Part shown: positions 8,979-16,825 of the stretch, in pieces | Layout of the letters: each line of letters begins with the position of its first letter | Numbering within the stretch: the first letter of the stretch is position 1 | The notes under the pieces: generated by a model | Database searches by the model: none | What the model saw: only the letters and a program-made list of their open reading frames with translations | What the model was told of the DNA's origin: nothing | Made by a program: the position numbers and the translations under genes | Assembly (NCBI RefSeq): GCF_022012435.1 | Contig: NZ_JAKLUA010000006.1 | Coordinates: 310,001-374,000, forward strand | Source: Bradyrhizobium zhengyangense | GTDB lineage: Bacteria > Pseudomonadota > Alphaproteobacteria > Rhizobiales > Xanthobacteraceae | Direction: 5' to 3' | Length of the DNA stretch: 64,000 nt

Positions 8979-9587
8979 TCACATCGCAACTAGCCGCTCG
9001 CGCCGCAGGAACGCAAACAGCGGCAACAGCGGCAGGCCGAGAATGGTGAAATGGTCGCCCTCGATACGCTCGAACAGGTGGATGCCGAGCCCTTCGAGCT
9101 GATAGGCGCCGACGCTGGTTGTTACCGCATCGCCGGCCGCGTCGAGATAGGCCAACAGCTCGGCCTCGGTCATCGGCCGCATGGTCATGCGGGCAACCGA
9201 GACATCCTCGAAGACAATCTTGCCATCATGGGCCACAGCCACGGCCGAATTCAGCTCGTGCGTGCTGCCCGCAAGATCTTGCAATTGTGCCAAAGCCTGG
9301 GCACGGCCTGCGGGCTTGTTGAAGAGACGATGGCCGAGCGCCAGCGTCTGGTCGGCACCAATCACGTAGCTTCCGGGACGATTGACTGAGACTGCTTTCG
9401 CCTTCTCGCGTGCCAGCAGCAGACCGATCTCGCGCGGGTTCGAAAGCTTTGACGCCGCCTGAATGCTGCGTTCGTCGATATCGGCGGTGACAGCTTCGAA
9501 GTCGAGCCCGGCGTTCGCGAGCAACATTTTACGCGCGCTGCTTTGAGACGCCAGGATCAACGGAGTTTTGCCGCGCCAAAGACCCAT
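8979..9587 (-). CDS. Maf-like nucleotide pyrophosphatase
   Basis: Member of the Maf/YhdE/YceF family, house-cleaning enzymes that hydrolyse non-canonical or uridine/thymidine nucleoside triphosphates. The signature LILASQSSARKMLLANAGL opens the protein and GADQTLALGHRLFNKP lies in the middle. The ATG at 9587 (MGLWRGKTPLIL) is chosen over the upstream reading frame, which would run into ppsR. In several alphaproteobacteria aroE lies between maf and coaE; here the two are adjacent. Which Maf subfamily it belongs to cannot be told from sight. Confidence 0.9.
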   Translation of the reverse strand: MGLWRGKTPLILASQSSARKMLLANAGLDFEAVTADIDERSIQAASKLSNPREIGLLLAREKAKAVSVNRPGSYVIGADQTLALGHRLFNKPAGRAQALAQLQDLAGSTHELNSAVAVAHDGKIVFEDVSVARMTMRPMTEAELLAYLDAAGDAVTTSVGAYQLEGLGIHLFERIEGDHFTILGLPLLPLFAFLRRERLVAM

Positions 9588-9595
9588 GTCGAAAG

Positions 9596-10441
9596 TTATT
9601 CCGAGGGCCGGTTGCGCTGGCGATCGCTGTAGAGCTTCATGATCGCGGCCGCGGTTTCCTCGATCGAGCGCCGCGTCACGTCGAGCAGCGGCCAATCATG
9701 CTTGGCGCTCAGCTTGCGCGCAAACGCGACCTCCTCGGTGACCGACTGCCTGTCGGTATAGGTGTCGCTGCCGGATCCGGATTCGGCGCCCATCGAGAGC
9801 AGGCGGTTCTGCCGGATTTGGATCAGGCGTTCCGGCGTTGCATGCAGGCTCACCACCAGCGGCCTTGTCAATGTCTCCAGCTGGGACGGCACGGGAATGC
9901 CCGGAACCAGCGGCACATTGGCGGTGCGGATGCCGCGATTGGCAAGATAGATCGAGGTCGGCGTCTTCGAGGTGCGGGACACGCCGACGAGCACGACGTC
10001 GGCATCGTCGAGCCCTTCGACGTGCTGGCCGTCGTCATGGATCATCGTGTAGTTCAGCGCATCGATGCGCTTGAAATATTCCGCATTGAGCACGTGCTGC
10101 GCGCCGACGCGCCCCGTGGTCGCAGCCCCGAGATAGGCTTCGAACAGCTGCATCACCGGACCGATGATCGACAGGCTCGGTACATTGATTCCCTTGCACT
10201 TTTCCTCGAGCCGCGAAACCAGATCCTTTTCAAGCAGCGTGAACAGCACGATTCCGGGCGCTTCCTCGATCTCGTCGAGCACGCGGTCGAGCTGCTTCTG
10301 GCTGCGCACCAGCGGGTAGACATGCTCGACCGGCGTGACATTCGCGTACTGCGCGGCGACGGCGCGCGCGACCGTAATCAGGGTCTCACCGGTGGAGTCC
10401 GAGACGAGGTGCAGATGGAAATAATTGCTCGAGGTCGGCAC
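9596..10441 (-). CDS. Pyruvate, phosphate/water dikinase regulatory protein
   Basis: DUF299/UPF0085 family bifunctional kinase and pyrophosphorylase that inactivates and reactivates PPDK or PEP synthase by phosphorylating a threonine. The family P-loop GVSRTSKTPTSIYLA lies near residue 153 and the N-terminal HLHLVSDSTGETL is typical. This is the homologue of Rickettsia RP001, the gene that borders the origin of replication in Rickettsia and Caulobacter; here it also sits next to a long non-coding region (10442-10901). Eight bases separate its stop from the maf start, suggesting one transcript. Confidence 0.92.
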   Translation of the reverse strand: MPTSSNYFHLHLVSDSTGETLITVARAVAAQYANVTPVEHVYPLVRSQKQLDRVLDEIEEAPGIVLFTLLEKDLVSRLEEKCKGINVPSLSIIGPVMQLFEAYLGAATTGRVGAQHVLNAEYFKRIDALNYTMIHDDGQHVEGLDDADVVLVGVSRTSKTPTSIYLANRGIRTANVPLVPGIPVPSQLETLTRPLVVSLHATPERLIQIRQNRLLSMGAESGSGSDTYTDRQSVTEEVAFARKLSAKHDWPLLDVTRRSIEETAAAIMKLYSDRQRNRPSE

Positions 10442-10901
10442 AAAAACTCTTTGTATGGGGGCGGTGTGATTTGTGGATTTCTGTGGAGCTTAACCGCTCG
10501 GAAAGGGTTGCGCGACACCAGGGGCGGGACAAGTGCCAATTTTCTTCACACCACTGCCCGTCAGAACAAGTCCGGCCGCCTGTCGAGATGGAAGCGGGAT
10601 TGCGCGGACAACTCCCTTGATAGGTTGCGGATCAAAATGCGCAAGCCTCTGAGCTCGGAGCATTTATCCGGCCAGACGGGAACCGGCCCGGACATGTTGA
10701 TGGATGTGAACAAGCACAGGTGAACGCGCGGACGGCGTTGTGTGAGTCCAATCCACGGTCACTCAGACTCAAACCTTTAAGAATCTAAGATTCTTTATTG
10801 GAGAAGGGCGCTCCAGAGAGATATGTGTGCAGGTGAGACCTTAACGAGTTCTTACTATCCCCAGATCGCCAAGCCGCTGGCCGTAAAGTTGGACGCCTGA
10901 C
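10442..10901. other. Candidate chromosomal replication origin (oriC)
   Basis: A 460-base non-coding region bounded by the RP001 homologue and hemJ. Four GANTC sites (10744, 10766, 10781, 10789) cluster in 50 bases. Two of them lie in a perfect palindrome AAGAATC-TAA-GATTCTT (10779-10795) in an AT-rich stretch that could unwind. DnaA-box-like nonamers with one mismatch to TTATNCACA are TTCTTCACA (10542-10550) and, reversed, TGTGAACAA (10705-10713). TTAACGAGTTCTTAC (10841-10855) differs from the CtrA box TTAA-N7-TTAA by one base. The rho-mnmE-mnmG-rsmG-parAB cluster with parS sites follows within 7 kb. The origin call is inference; no strong DnaA box is present. Confidence 0.5.
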
Positions 10902-11336
10902 ATGTTTGAAGACGTCTATCTCTGGATCAAAGCGCTCCACGTGATCGCGGTCATCTCCTGGATGGCCGGCATGCTCTATCTGCCCAGGCTGTTCGTCTAT
11001 CACTGCGAGGCCGAGATCGGCTCGAAACAGTCGGAAACCTTCAAGGTGATGGAGCGCCGCCTGCTCAAGGCGATCATCAACCCTGCCATGATCGTCACCT
11101 GGCTTGCCGGGCTTTATCTCGCCTGGGCCGGCCATTGGTTCACGTTCGGCTGGCTGCACGTAAAACTGGCTATGGTGCTGGCGATGTCCGCGGTCCACGG
11201 CTTTTTTTCCCGCTGGCTCAAGGACTTCGCCGCCGACCGGCGTCCGCACAGTCAGAAATTCTTCCGGATTATCAATGAGGTGCCGACCGTCCTGATGATC
11301 ATCATTGTCATCATGGTGATCGTGAAGCCGTTCTAG
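10902..11336 (+). CDS. hemJ: Protoporphyrinogen IX oxidase HemJ
   Basis: Membrane enzyme of haem synthesis that oxidises protoporphyrinogen IX to protoporphyrin IX. A 144-residue protein with four hydrophobic helices; the conserved histidine in KALHVIAVISWMAGMLYLPRLFVYH (residues 10-34) and the later RRLLKAIINPAM and HVKLAMV segments are family hallmarks (UPF0093). It is followed by rho. In many alphaproteobacteria hemE stands beside this region; it is not present here. Confidence 0.9.
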   Translation: MFEDVYLWIKALHVIAVISWMAGMLYLPRLFVYHCEAEIGSKQSETFKVMERRLLKAIINPAMIVTWLAGLYLAWAGHWFTFGWLHVKLAMVLAMSAVHGFFSRWLKDFAADRRPHSQKFFRIINEVPTVLMIIIVIMVIVKPF

Positions 11337-11597
11337 GCAAGATTTGAGGCAGGAAACGTGAATGATCGCTCAGAGCTTCGGCTTGCGGAGTGGAAAGCGA
11401 TTTTCTATATTGTCGACATCCCACCCAACGCAGGCGGATGTGGTTGTGTCCGAGCTTTTTGAAGGCCGGACACCGCATCAGGTTTGAAGCCCCCACCGGC
11501 ACTTAACCTTGCCAGACCTGCGGACCTTACCTTCTCGCGTCCGCATTTCAGAGCCTCCTCGCACCCCCTCCCAAGGTTACCCCACAGGACCACCCCA

Positions 11598-12863
11598 ATG
11601 CGGGAAATCAAACTCGAAGACCTCAAATCCAAGACGCCGGCCGAGCTCGTCTCGTTCGCGGAGGAGAATGGGGTCGAGAATGCCAGCACCATGCGCAAGC
11701 AGGAGCTGTTGTTCGCTATCCTCAAGCAGCTCGCGCTCGCCGAGACCGATATTGTCGGACAGGGCGTCGTCGAAGTGCTCTCCGACGGCTTCGGCTTCCT
11801 CCGCTCGCCCGATGCCAATTATCTTCCGGGCCCGGATGATATCTACGTCTCGCCCTCGCAGATCCGCCGTTTCGGCCTGCGTACCGGCGACACCATCGAA
11901 GGCCATATTCGCAGCCCGAAAGAGGGCGAGCGCTATTTCGCGCTGCTGAAGGTCAACACGCTCAATTTCGAGGACCCGGAAAAGGCCAAGCACAAGGTCA
12001 ATTTCGACAACCTCACGCCGCTGTTTCCGAATCAGCGTTTCCGCATGGAAATCGACGATCCGACGCGGAAAGACCTGTCTGCACGCGTGATCGACATCGT
12101 AGCCCCGATCGGCAAGGGTCAGCGCGCTTTGATCGTCGCGCCGCCGCGTACGGGTAAGACCGTGCTGATGCAGAACATCGCGCATTCGATCACGCACAAC
12201 CATCCCGAATGCTATCTGATCGTCTTGCTGATCGATGAGCGTCCGGAAGAAGTCACTGACATGCAGCGCTCGGTGAAGGGCGAGGTCGTGTCATCGACCT
12301 TCGACGAGCCGGCGGTGCGTCACGTCCAGGTCGCCGAGATGGTGATCGAAAAGGCCAAGCGCCTCGTCGAGCACGGCCGCGACGTCGTCATCCTGCTCGA
12401 TTCGATCACGCGCTTGGGGCGCGCCTACAACACCGTGGTGCCGTCTTCCGGCAAGGTGCTGACCGGTGGTGTCGACGCCAACGCGCTGCAGCGCCCGAAG
12501 CGCTTCTTCGGTGCCGCCCGCAATATCGAGGAGGGCGGCTCGCTCACCATCATCGCGACCGCGCTGGTCGATACCGGCAGCCGCATGGACGAAGTCATTT
12601 TCGAAGAGTTCAAGGGCACCGGTAACTCGGAACTGATCCTGGACCGCAAGGTCTCGGACAAGCGCACCTTCCCGGCGATCGACATCTCGCGCTCCGGCAC
12701 CCGCAAGGAGGAGCTCATCACCGATCCGCAGGTGCTCAAGAAGATGTACGTGCTCCGCCGTATCCTCAACCCGATGGGCACGATGGACGCGATCGACTTC
12801 CTGCTCGACAAGTTGCGCTCGACCAAGAGCAATTCGGAGTTCTTCGACTCCATGAACACCTGA
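11598..12863 (+). CDS. rho: Transcription termination factor Rho
   Basis: Hexameric RNA helicase that ends transcription at C-rich unstructured sites. With the ATG at 11598 (MREIKLEDLK) the protein is 421 residues, the standard length. The N-terminal helical domain is followed by the cold-shock-like RNA-binding domain (GVVEVLSDGFGFLRSP, residues 55-70), Walker A PPRTGKTVLM near 182, and Walker B VILLDSITRLGR near 262. The reading frame stays open upstream to 11484 but the ATG matches the family start. The 261 bases before it could hold an autoregulated leader, as rho commonly has. A strong intrinsic terminator follows. Confidence 0.97.
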   Translation: MREIKLEDLKSKTPAELVSFAEENGVENASTMRKQELLFAILKQLALAETDIVGQGVVEVLSDGFGFLRSPDANYLPGPDDIYVSPSQIRRFGLRTGDTIEGHIRSPKEGERYFALLKVNTLNFEDPEKAKHKVNFDNLTPLFPNQRFRMEIDDPTRKDLSARVIDIVAPIGKGQRALIVAPPRTGKTVLMQNIAHSITHNHPECYLIVLLIDERPEEVTDMQRSVKGEVVSSTFDEPAVRHVQVAEMVIEKAKRLVEHGRDVVILLDSITRLGRAYNTVVPSSGKVLTGGVDANALQRPKRFFGAARNIEEGGSLTIIATALVDTGSRMDEVIFEEFKGTGNSELILDRKVSDKRTFPAIDISRSGTRKEELITDPQVLKKMYVLRRILNPMGTMDAIDFLLDKLRSTKSNSEFFDSMNT

Positions 12864-12887
12864 TTGCAATGCAGCATGATCTCAAGG

Positions 12888-12910
12888 GGCGCCTTCGGGC
12901 GCCCTTTTTG
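12888..12910 (+). terminator. Intrinsic terminator of rho
   Basis: Perfect 7-bp GC stem GGGCGCC with TTCG tetraloop and GGCGCCC, followed directly by five T residues and then GTTTT. Textbook Rho-independent terminator 25 bases after the rho stop codon. Confidence 0.93.
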
Positions 12911-13176
12911 TTTTGCGGCTTTGCTGCAGGAAAATCGCAACATCGGGAGTGGCCTCTGGTCGGCCCTCTAATATTCTATAAGCTGTTGGTAATTATTGAA
13001 AATACTGGATTTTTAGTTTGCGGCCTGAAGCCGCGAGGAACTTTTTTGCAGCAAACAAGCAGTTTATATTGCGATGCAATATCCGAGATTGCTGCAGAAT
13101 TTTGTGCAGCAAAACAGGGTCGGATGTAGCCAAAAACAGGTGTTTGCCTTTTCCCCGCCAGCCGGACAAATAGGCC
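12911..13176. other. AT-rich, palindrome-rich spacer between rho and mnmE
   Basis: Conspicuously AT-rich against its surroundings. TTGCTGCA or its complement TGCAGCAA occurs four times (12922, 13048, 13089, 13105), the last two forming an inverted repeat with an 8-base loop. A perfect palindrome ATATTGC-GAT-GCAATAT lies at 13066-13082, and a GCGGC-CTGAA-GCCGC hairpin near 13020. No start codon with a credible frame is seen. It must contain the mnmE promoter; the repeated octamer may be a protein-binding site. Confidence 0.55.
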
Positions 13177-14523
13177 ATGCACCCGAGAGACCAGACCATC
13201 TTCGCGCTGTCGTCCGGCCGTCCACCCAGCGCGATCGCTCTGGTGCGCGTCTCGGGCCCGCAAGCCAGGCGCGTGCTGACGTCGCTTGCAGGCAAGCTGC
13301 CGGCGCCACGGCAAGCGAGCCGCCGGCTGCTTCATGACGCCGCGGGTCAACCGATCGACGATGCGGTCGTGCTCTGGTTTCCAGGCCCTGCCAGCGCCAC
13401 CGGGGAGGACGTCGCCGAATTCCACGTCCATGGCGGCCGCGCGGTGCTCGCCACGCTCTTCAATACAATTTCGATAATTCCGAATACACGCGCGGCCGAG
13501 CCCGGCGAGTTCACGCGGCGCGCGTTCGAGAACGGCAAGCTGGATCTCACCGAAGCCGAGGGCCTCGACGATCTCATCCATGCCGACACCGACCGTCAGC
13601 GTCGCCAGGCGCTGCGCCAGTTGCAGGGCTTGCTGGGTCACCGCGCGCGTGACTGGCGCGAGCGTATCATCGAAGCGTCGGCACTGATCGAGGCCGGAAT
13701 CGATTTTTCCGATGAAGGCGATGTGCCCGCGGAATTGCTGGCGCCGGCGGTCGACGCGATCAAAACGCTGCACGACGAAATTACAAAAGTCCTCGCGGCA
13801 CAGGGACATTCTGAACGACTGCGCGACGGACTGGTGGTCGCGATCGCAGGCGAGCCGAATGTCGGCAAGTCGACGCTGATGAACCAGCTCGCCCGCCGCG
13901 AGGTCGCAATCGTCTCGCCGCACGCCGGCACCACGCGCGACGTGATCGAGGTGCAGCTCGATCTCGACGGCTACCCCGTCACGATGATCGACACCGCCGG
14001 CATTCGTGAGACCGATGATCCCGTCGAGCAGGAAGGCGTGCGCCGCGCGCGGGCCCGGGCCGACGACGCTGACCTGGTGCTGTGGCTGGTTGAGGGAGAG
14101 CGCGCCGCCGATCCCGACGCGGTGCGGTTGCTTCGGAAGTCCGGAGAGGGCGATCGTCCGGAAGGACCGGTCTGGATTGTCCGCAACAAGATCGATCTCG
14201 GCGCCGCCGGGCCGCGCGGCGAATTCGCAATCTCGGCAAGCCGCGGCGATGGCATTGCCGAGTTGGTCGATGCCCTCGTTAAATTCGCCTCCGATTTCTT
14301 TGAGACCACCGAGGGTGCGTTGGTGACCCGCGCCCGCCAGCGGGATCTGTTGAGCCAGGCCTTGAACAGCTTGCGCCGGAGTCTGGAGCTTGTAGAAGAG
14401 GGCGAGGAGCTGGCCGCCGAAGAGTTGCGTGCGGCCGCCCATGCCTTGGGCCGGCTGCTCGGCCGAGTGGACGTCGAGGACGTGCTCGGGGCCATCTTCC
14501 AGAAATTCTGTATCGGAAAGTAG
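13177..14523 (+). CDS. mnmE: tRNA uridine-5-carboxymethylaminomethyl modification GTPase MnmE
   Basis: GTPase that with MnmG installs the 5-aminomethyl or carboxymethylaminomethyl group on U34 of certain tRNAs. N-terminal tetrahydrofolate-binding domain (DQTIFALSSGRPPSAIALVRVSG), helical domain, and inserted G domain with G1 GEPNVGKST near residue 225, DTAGIRET near 271 and NKID near 336. The C terminus ends in CIGK, the family catalytic cysteine motif. 448 residues, normal. It opens the mnmE-mnmG-rsmG-parA-parB series, but a 404-base spacer with parS sites separates it from mnmG. Confidence 0.97.
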   Translation: MHPRDQTIFALSSGRPPSAIALVRVSGPQARRVLTSLAGKLPAPRQASRRLLHDAAGQPIDDAVVLWFPGPASATGEDVAEFHVHGGRAVLATLFNTISIIPNTRAAEPGEFTRRAFENGKLDLTEAEGLDDLIHADTDRQRRQALRQLQGLLGHRARDWRERIIEASALIEAGIDFSDEGDVPAELLAPAVDAIKTLHDEITKVLAAQGHSERLRDGLVVAIAGEPNVGKSTLMNQLARREVAIVSPHAGTTRDVIEVQLDLDGYPVTMIDTAGIRETDDPVEQEGVRRARARADDADLVLWLVEGERAADPDAVRLLRKSGEGDRPEGPVWIVRNKIDLGAAGPRGEFAISASRGDGIAELVDALVKFASDFFETTEGALVTRARQRDLLSQALNSLRRSLELVEEGEELAAEELRAAAHALGRLLGRVDVEDVLGAIFQKFCIGK

Positions 14524-14524
14524 T

Positions 14525-14549
14525 GCTAGTTCTTCAATGTAGAACTAGC
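14525..14549 (+). terminator. Hairpin after mnmE
   Basis: Perfect 9-bp inverted repeat GCTAGTTCT / AGAACTAGC with a 7-base loop, one base after the mnmE stop codon. There is no T-tract behind it, so it may be a weak terminator or a 3'-end stabiliser only. Confidence 0.4.
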
Positions 14550-14566
14550 GATTGTTCCATTGCTTG

Positions 14567-14582
14567 TGTTTCACGTGAAACG
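14567..14582. other. parS-like centromere site 1
   Basis: TGTTTCACGTGAAACG, one terminal base off the 16-bp consensus TGTTTCACGTGAAACA bound by ParB. First of four such sites in the mnmE-mnmG spacer. Confidence 0.9.
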
Positions 14583-14603
14583 AGGAGTGGGCTGGTTCCG
14601 GAT

Positions 14604-14619
14604 TGTTTCACGTGAAACG
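14604..14619. other. parS-like centromere site 2
   Basis: TGTTTCACGTGAAACG, identical to site 1 and 37 bases away from it (start to start). Confidence 0.9.
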
Positions 14620-14626
14620 TCCCCCG

Positions 14627-14710
14627 TTATTGCGAGGAGTTCTCGGGATGAAGCAATCCAGGATCTCTCCGCGGGGCAGTCTGGATTGCTTCGCTTCGCT
14701 CGCAATGACG
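14627..14710. repeat. Dispersed palindromic repeat, family A copy 1
   Basis: Long imperfect inverted repeat whose arms contain AAGCAATCCAGGATC and CTGGATTGCTTCGCTTCGCT, flanked by ATTGCGAG and CGCAATGACG. Two further copies lie at 19593-19675 and 27749-27826. It separates parS site 2 from site 3. Non-coding, REP/MITE-like. Confidence 0.85.
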
Positions 14711-14764
14711 GAGCGCAGAGCGGCCACTTGGAACTCTTCTCCGTCCCCCACGAGGTGGCCCATT

Positions 14765-14780
14765 TGTTTCACGTGAAACA
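14765..14780. other. parS centromere site 3
   Basis: TGTTTCACGTGAAACA, a perfect 16-bp palindrome matching the parS consensus exactly. Confidence 0.95.
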
Positions 14781-14802
14781 GCGGCTGCGACGTTGCATGT
14801 CT

Positions 14803-14824
14803 TACTGTGCATGGGGTTGTTTTC
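14803..14824. repeat. 22-bp repeat, family E copy 1
   Basis: A 22-base sequence containing TACTGTGCATGGGGTTG that recurs identically at 53681-53702. Here it lies between parS sites 3 and 4. Function unknown; non-coding in both places. Confidence 0.75.
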
Positions 14825-14853
14825 GCGAAATTGCTCGGGCCTTCGGACGCACC

Positions 14854-14869
14854 TGTTTCACGTGAAACA
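14854..14869. other. parS centromere site 4
   Basis: TGTTTCACGTGAAACA, a second exact consensus site, 59 bases before the mnmG start codon; ParB bound here could affect mnmG transcription. Confidence 0.95.
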
Positions 14870-14927
14870 CCCCGCCTCGCCCAGTTTCCACTTCCGGCTT
14901 TTCCCCCGCTGAGCTAGAAGTCCGCCC

Positions 14928-16808
14928 ATGCGACAGGAGCGAGAGAGTTTCGACGTCATCGTCATTGGCGGCGGCCACGCCGGCTGTGAGGCCGCGGCTG
15001 CGGCTGCCCGGATCGGTGCGGTGACCGCTCTGGTGACGCATCGTTTCTCGACGATCGGCGCGATGTCCTGCAATCCCGCCATCGGTGGTCTCGGCAAGGG
15101 CCATCTGGTCCGCGAAGTCGATGCCCTCGATGGTCTGATGGGTCGGGTCGGCGATGCCGGTGGCATCCAGTTTCGGGTGCTGAACCGCCGCAAGGGTCCT
15201 GCCGTCCGGGGTCCACGGGCCCAGGCCGACCGAAAACTCTATGCCGCAGCGATGCAGGCCGCCATCCGGGCGACCGCAGGCCTGTCCGTCGTCGAGGGCG
15301 AGGCCGACGAGCTGATCGTGGTTGATGGCCGCGTCACGGGACTGCGTCTGGCTGACGGCCGGGAGCTCCGGGCAGGGGCCGTCGTGGTCACGACAGGCAC
15401 CTTTCTGCGCGGTCTGATCCATCTCGGTGAGAAGAATTGGCCGGCAGGCCGGGTCGGTGAGGCGCCGGCGATGGGTCTTTCGACATCCTTTGAGCGCGCC
15501 GGTTTCACTCTCGGACGTCTCAAGACCGGGACTCCGCCTCGTCTGGACGGTTCGACAATCGACTGGTCCGGCGTCGAGATGCAGCCCGGAGACGAACCGC
15601 CGGAGCCGTTCTCGGTGATGACCGAGCGGATCACGACGCCGCAGATTCAATGCGGTATCACCCGGACGACCTCGGCCACCCATGAGGTGATCCGAGCCAA
15701 TGTCCATCGCTCCCCGATGTACTCCGGCCAGATCAAAAGCTCCGGTCCGCGCTATTGCCCGTCGATCGAGGACAAGATCGTCCGCTTCGGTGACCGCGAT
15801 GGTCATCAAATCTTCCTGGAGCCGGAGGGGCTCGACGATACGACGGTCTACCCCAACGGCATCTCGACCTCGCTGCCAGAGGAGGTCCAGCTCGCGATCC
15901 TCGCAAGCATCCCCGGCCTTGAGCGGGTGAAGATGGTCCGTCCAGGCTACGCTATCGAATACGATCACATCGATCCCCGCGAGCTGGATCCGACCCTGCA
16001 GACCAAGCGCCTGCGTGGTCTGTTCCTGGCCGGGCAGATCAACGGCACCACGGGATACGAGGAAGCCGCAGGCCAGGGCATCGTCGCCGGTCTCAATGCG
16101 GCACTCGCCGCCAGCGGCGCCGCGCTGACCGTGTTCGACCGTGCAGACGGCTATCTCGGCGTGATGATCGACGACCTCGTTACCCGAGGGATCACCGAGC
16201 CCTATCGCATGTTCACCTCGCGGGCCGAGTACCGGCTGACCTTGCGGGCCGACAATGCCGATCAACGTCTGACCGAGAAGGGGATCGCGCTGGGCTGTGT
16301 CGGCAGTGCCCGGATCCGGCATCATCGGGCCAAGATGGACGCCCTGAACGCCGCCAAGATTCTCTCGAAGTCCCTGACCATCACCCCGAACGAGGCGATC
16401 AAGCACGGGCTGTCCCTCAACCGGGACGGTCAGCGCCGCTCGGCGTTTGAGCTGATGGCCTATCCCGAGATCGGCTGGAGCCAGGTCCGTGCGATCTGGC
16501 CGGAGCTGTCCGCCATCGATCCCGTTATCGCCACCCACCTCGAGATCGACGCCAAGTACGATGTCTATCTGGAGCGCCAAAGCGCCGACGTCGAAGCCTT
16601 CCGGCGCGACGAGGGCATGGTGCTATCGGACGTCGACTACAGCCAGGTCCCCGGTCTCTCCAATGAAGTGCGCGCCAAGCTGGAGAAGGCGCGACCGTTC
16701 ACGGTGGGCCAGGCCGGCCGGATCGACGGCATGACGCCGGCGGCACTCGGCATCCTCGCGGCCTATCTTCGCCGCGAAGCGCGCAAGACATCCAAGGCAA
16801 TCGCATAG
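14928..16808 (+). CDS. mnmG: tRNA uridine-5-carboxymethylaminomethyl modification enzyme MnmG
   Basis: FAD-dependent partner of MnmE in U34 tRNA modification (GidA). The dinucleotide-binding motif VIGGGHAGCEAAAAAARIGA lies at residues 12-31, followed by MSCNPAIGGLGKGHLVREVDALDG with the catalytic cysteine region, and TGTFLRG near 155. The later KTGTPPRLDG, QINGTTGYEEAAGQG and C-terminal helical domain (VRAKLEKARPFTVGQAGRI) are all present. 626 residues, standard. The stop lies ten bases before the rsmG start, so these two genes are almost certainly cotranscribed. Confidence 0.97.
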   Translation: MRQERESFDVIVIGGGHAGCEAAAAAARIGAVTALVTHRFSTIGAMSCNPAIGGLGKGHLVREVDALDGLMGRVGDAGGIQFRVLNRRKGPAVRGPRAQADRKLYAAAMQAAIRATAGLSVVEGEADELIVVDGRVTGLRLADGRELRAGAVVVTTGTFLRGLIHLGEKNWPAGRVGEAPAMGLSTSFERAGFTLGRLKTGTPPRLDGSTIDWSGVEMQPGDEPPEPFSVMTERITTPQIQCGITRTTSATHEVIRANVHRSPMYSGQIKSSGPRYCPSIEDKIVRFGDRDGHQIFLEPEGLDDTTVYPNGISTSLPEEVQLAILASIPGLERVKMVRPGYAIEYDHIDPRELDPTLQTKRLRGLFLAGQINGTTGYEEAAGQGIVAGLNAALAASGAALTVFDRADGYLGVMIDDLVTRGITEPYRMFTSRAEYRLTLRADNADQRLTEKGIALGCVGSARIRHHRAKMDALNAAKILSKSLTITPNEAIKHGLSLNRDGQRRSAFELMAYPEIGWSQVRAIWPELSAIDPVIATHLEIDAKYDVYLERQSADVEAFRRDEGMVLSDVDYSQVPGLSNEVRAKLEKARPFTVGQAGRIDGMTPAALGILAAYLRREARKTSKAIA

Positions 16809-16809
16809 G

Positions 16810-16825
16810 CGTTTCACGTGAAACA
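16810..16825. other. parS-like site 5, overlapping the rsmG start codon
   Basis: CGTTTCACGTGAAACA, one base off the consensus at its first position. The palindrome's central GTG (16818) is the only plausible in-frame start codon of rsmG. Confidence 0.88.

Noticed and set aside
10663..10671. TTATCCGGC as a DnaA box in the origin candidate
   Set aside because: Three mismatches to TTATCCACA; only the first six bases agree.
9698..10723. 341-codon open frame on the plus strand across ppsR and the origin candidate
   Set aside because: Antisense to ppsR with no recognisable domain; it would also cover the non-coding origin-like region.
14560..14865. Open frame of about 100 codons in the mnmE-mnmG spacer
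   Set aside because: It is built from parS sites and a family A repeat, and its translation shows no protein-like composition.
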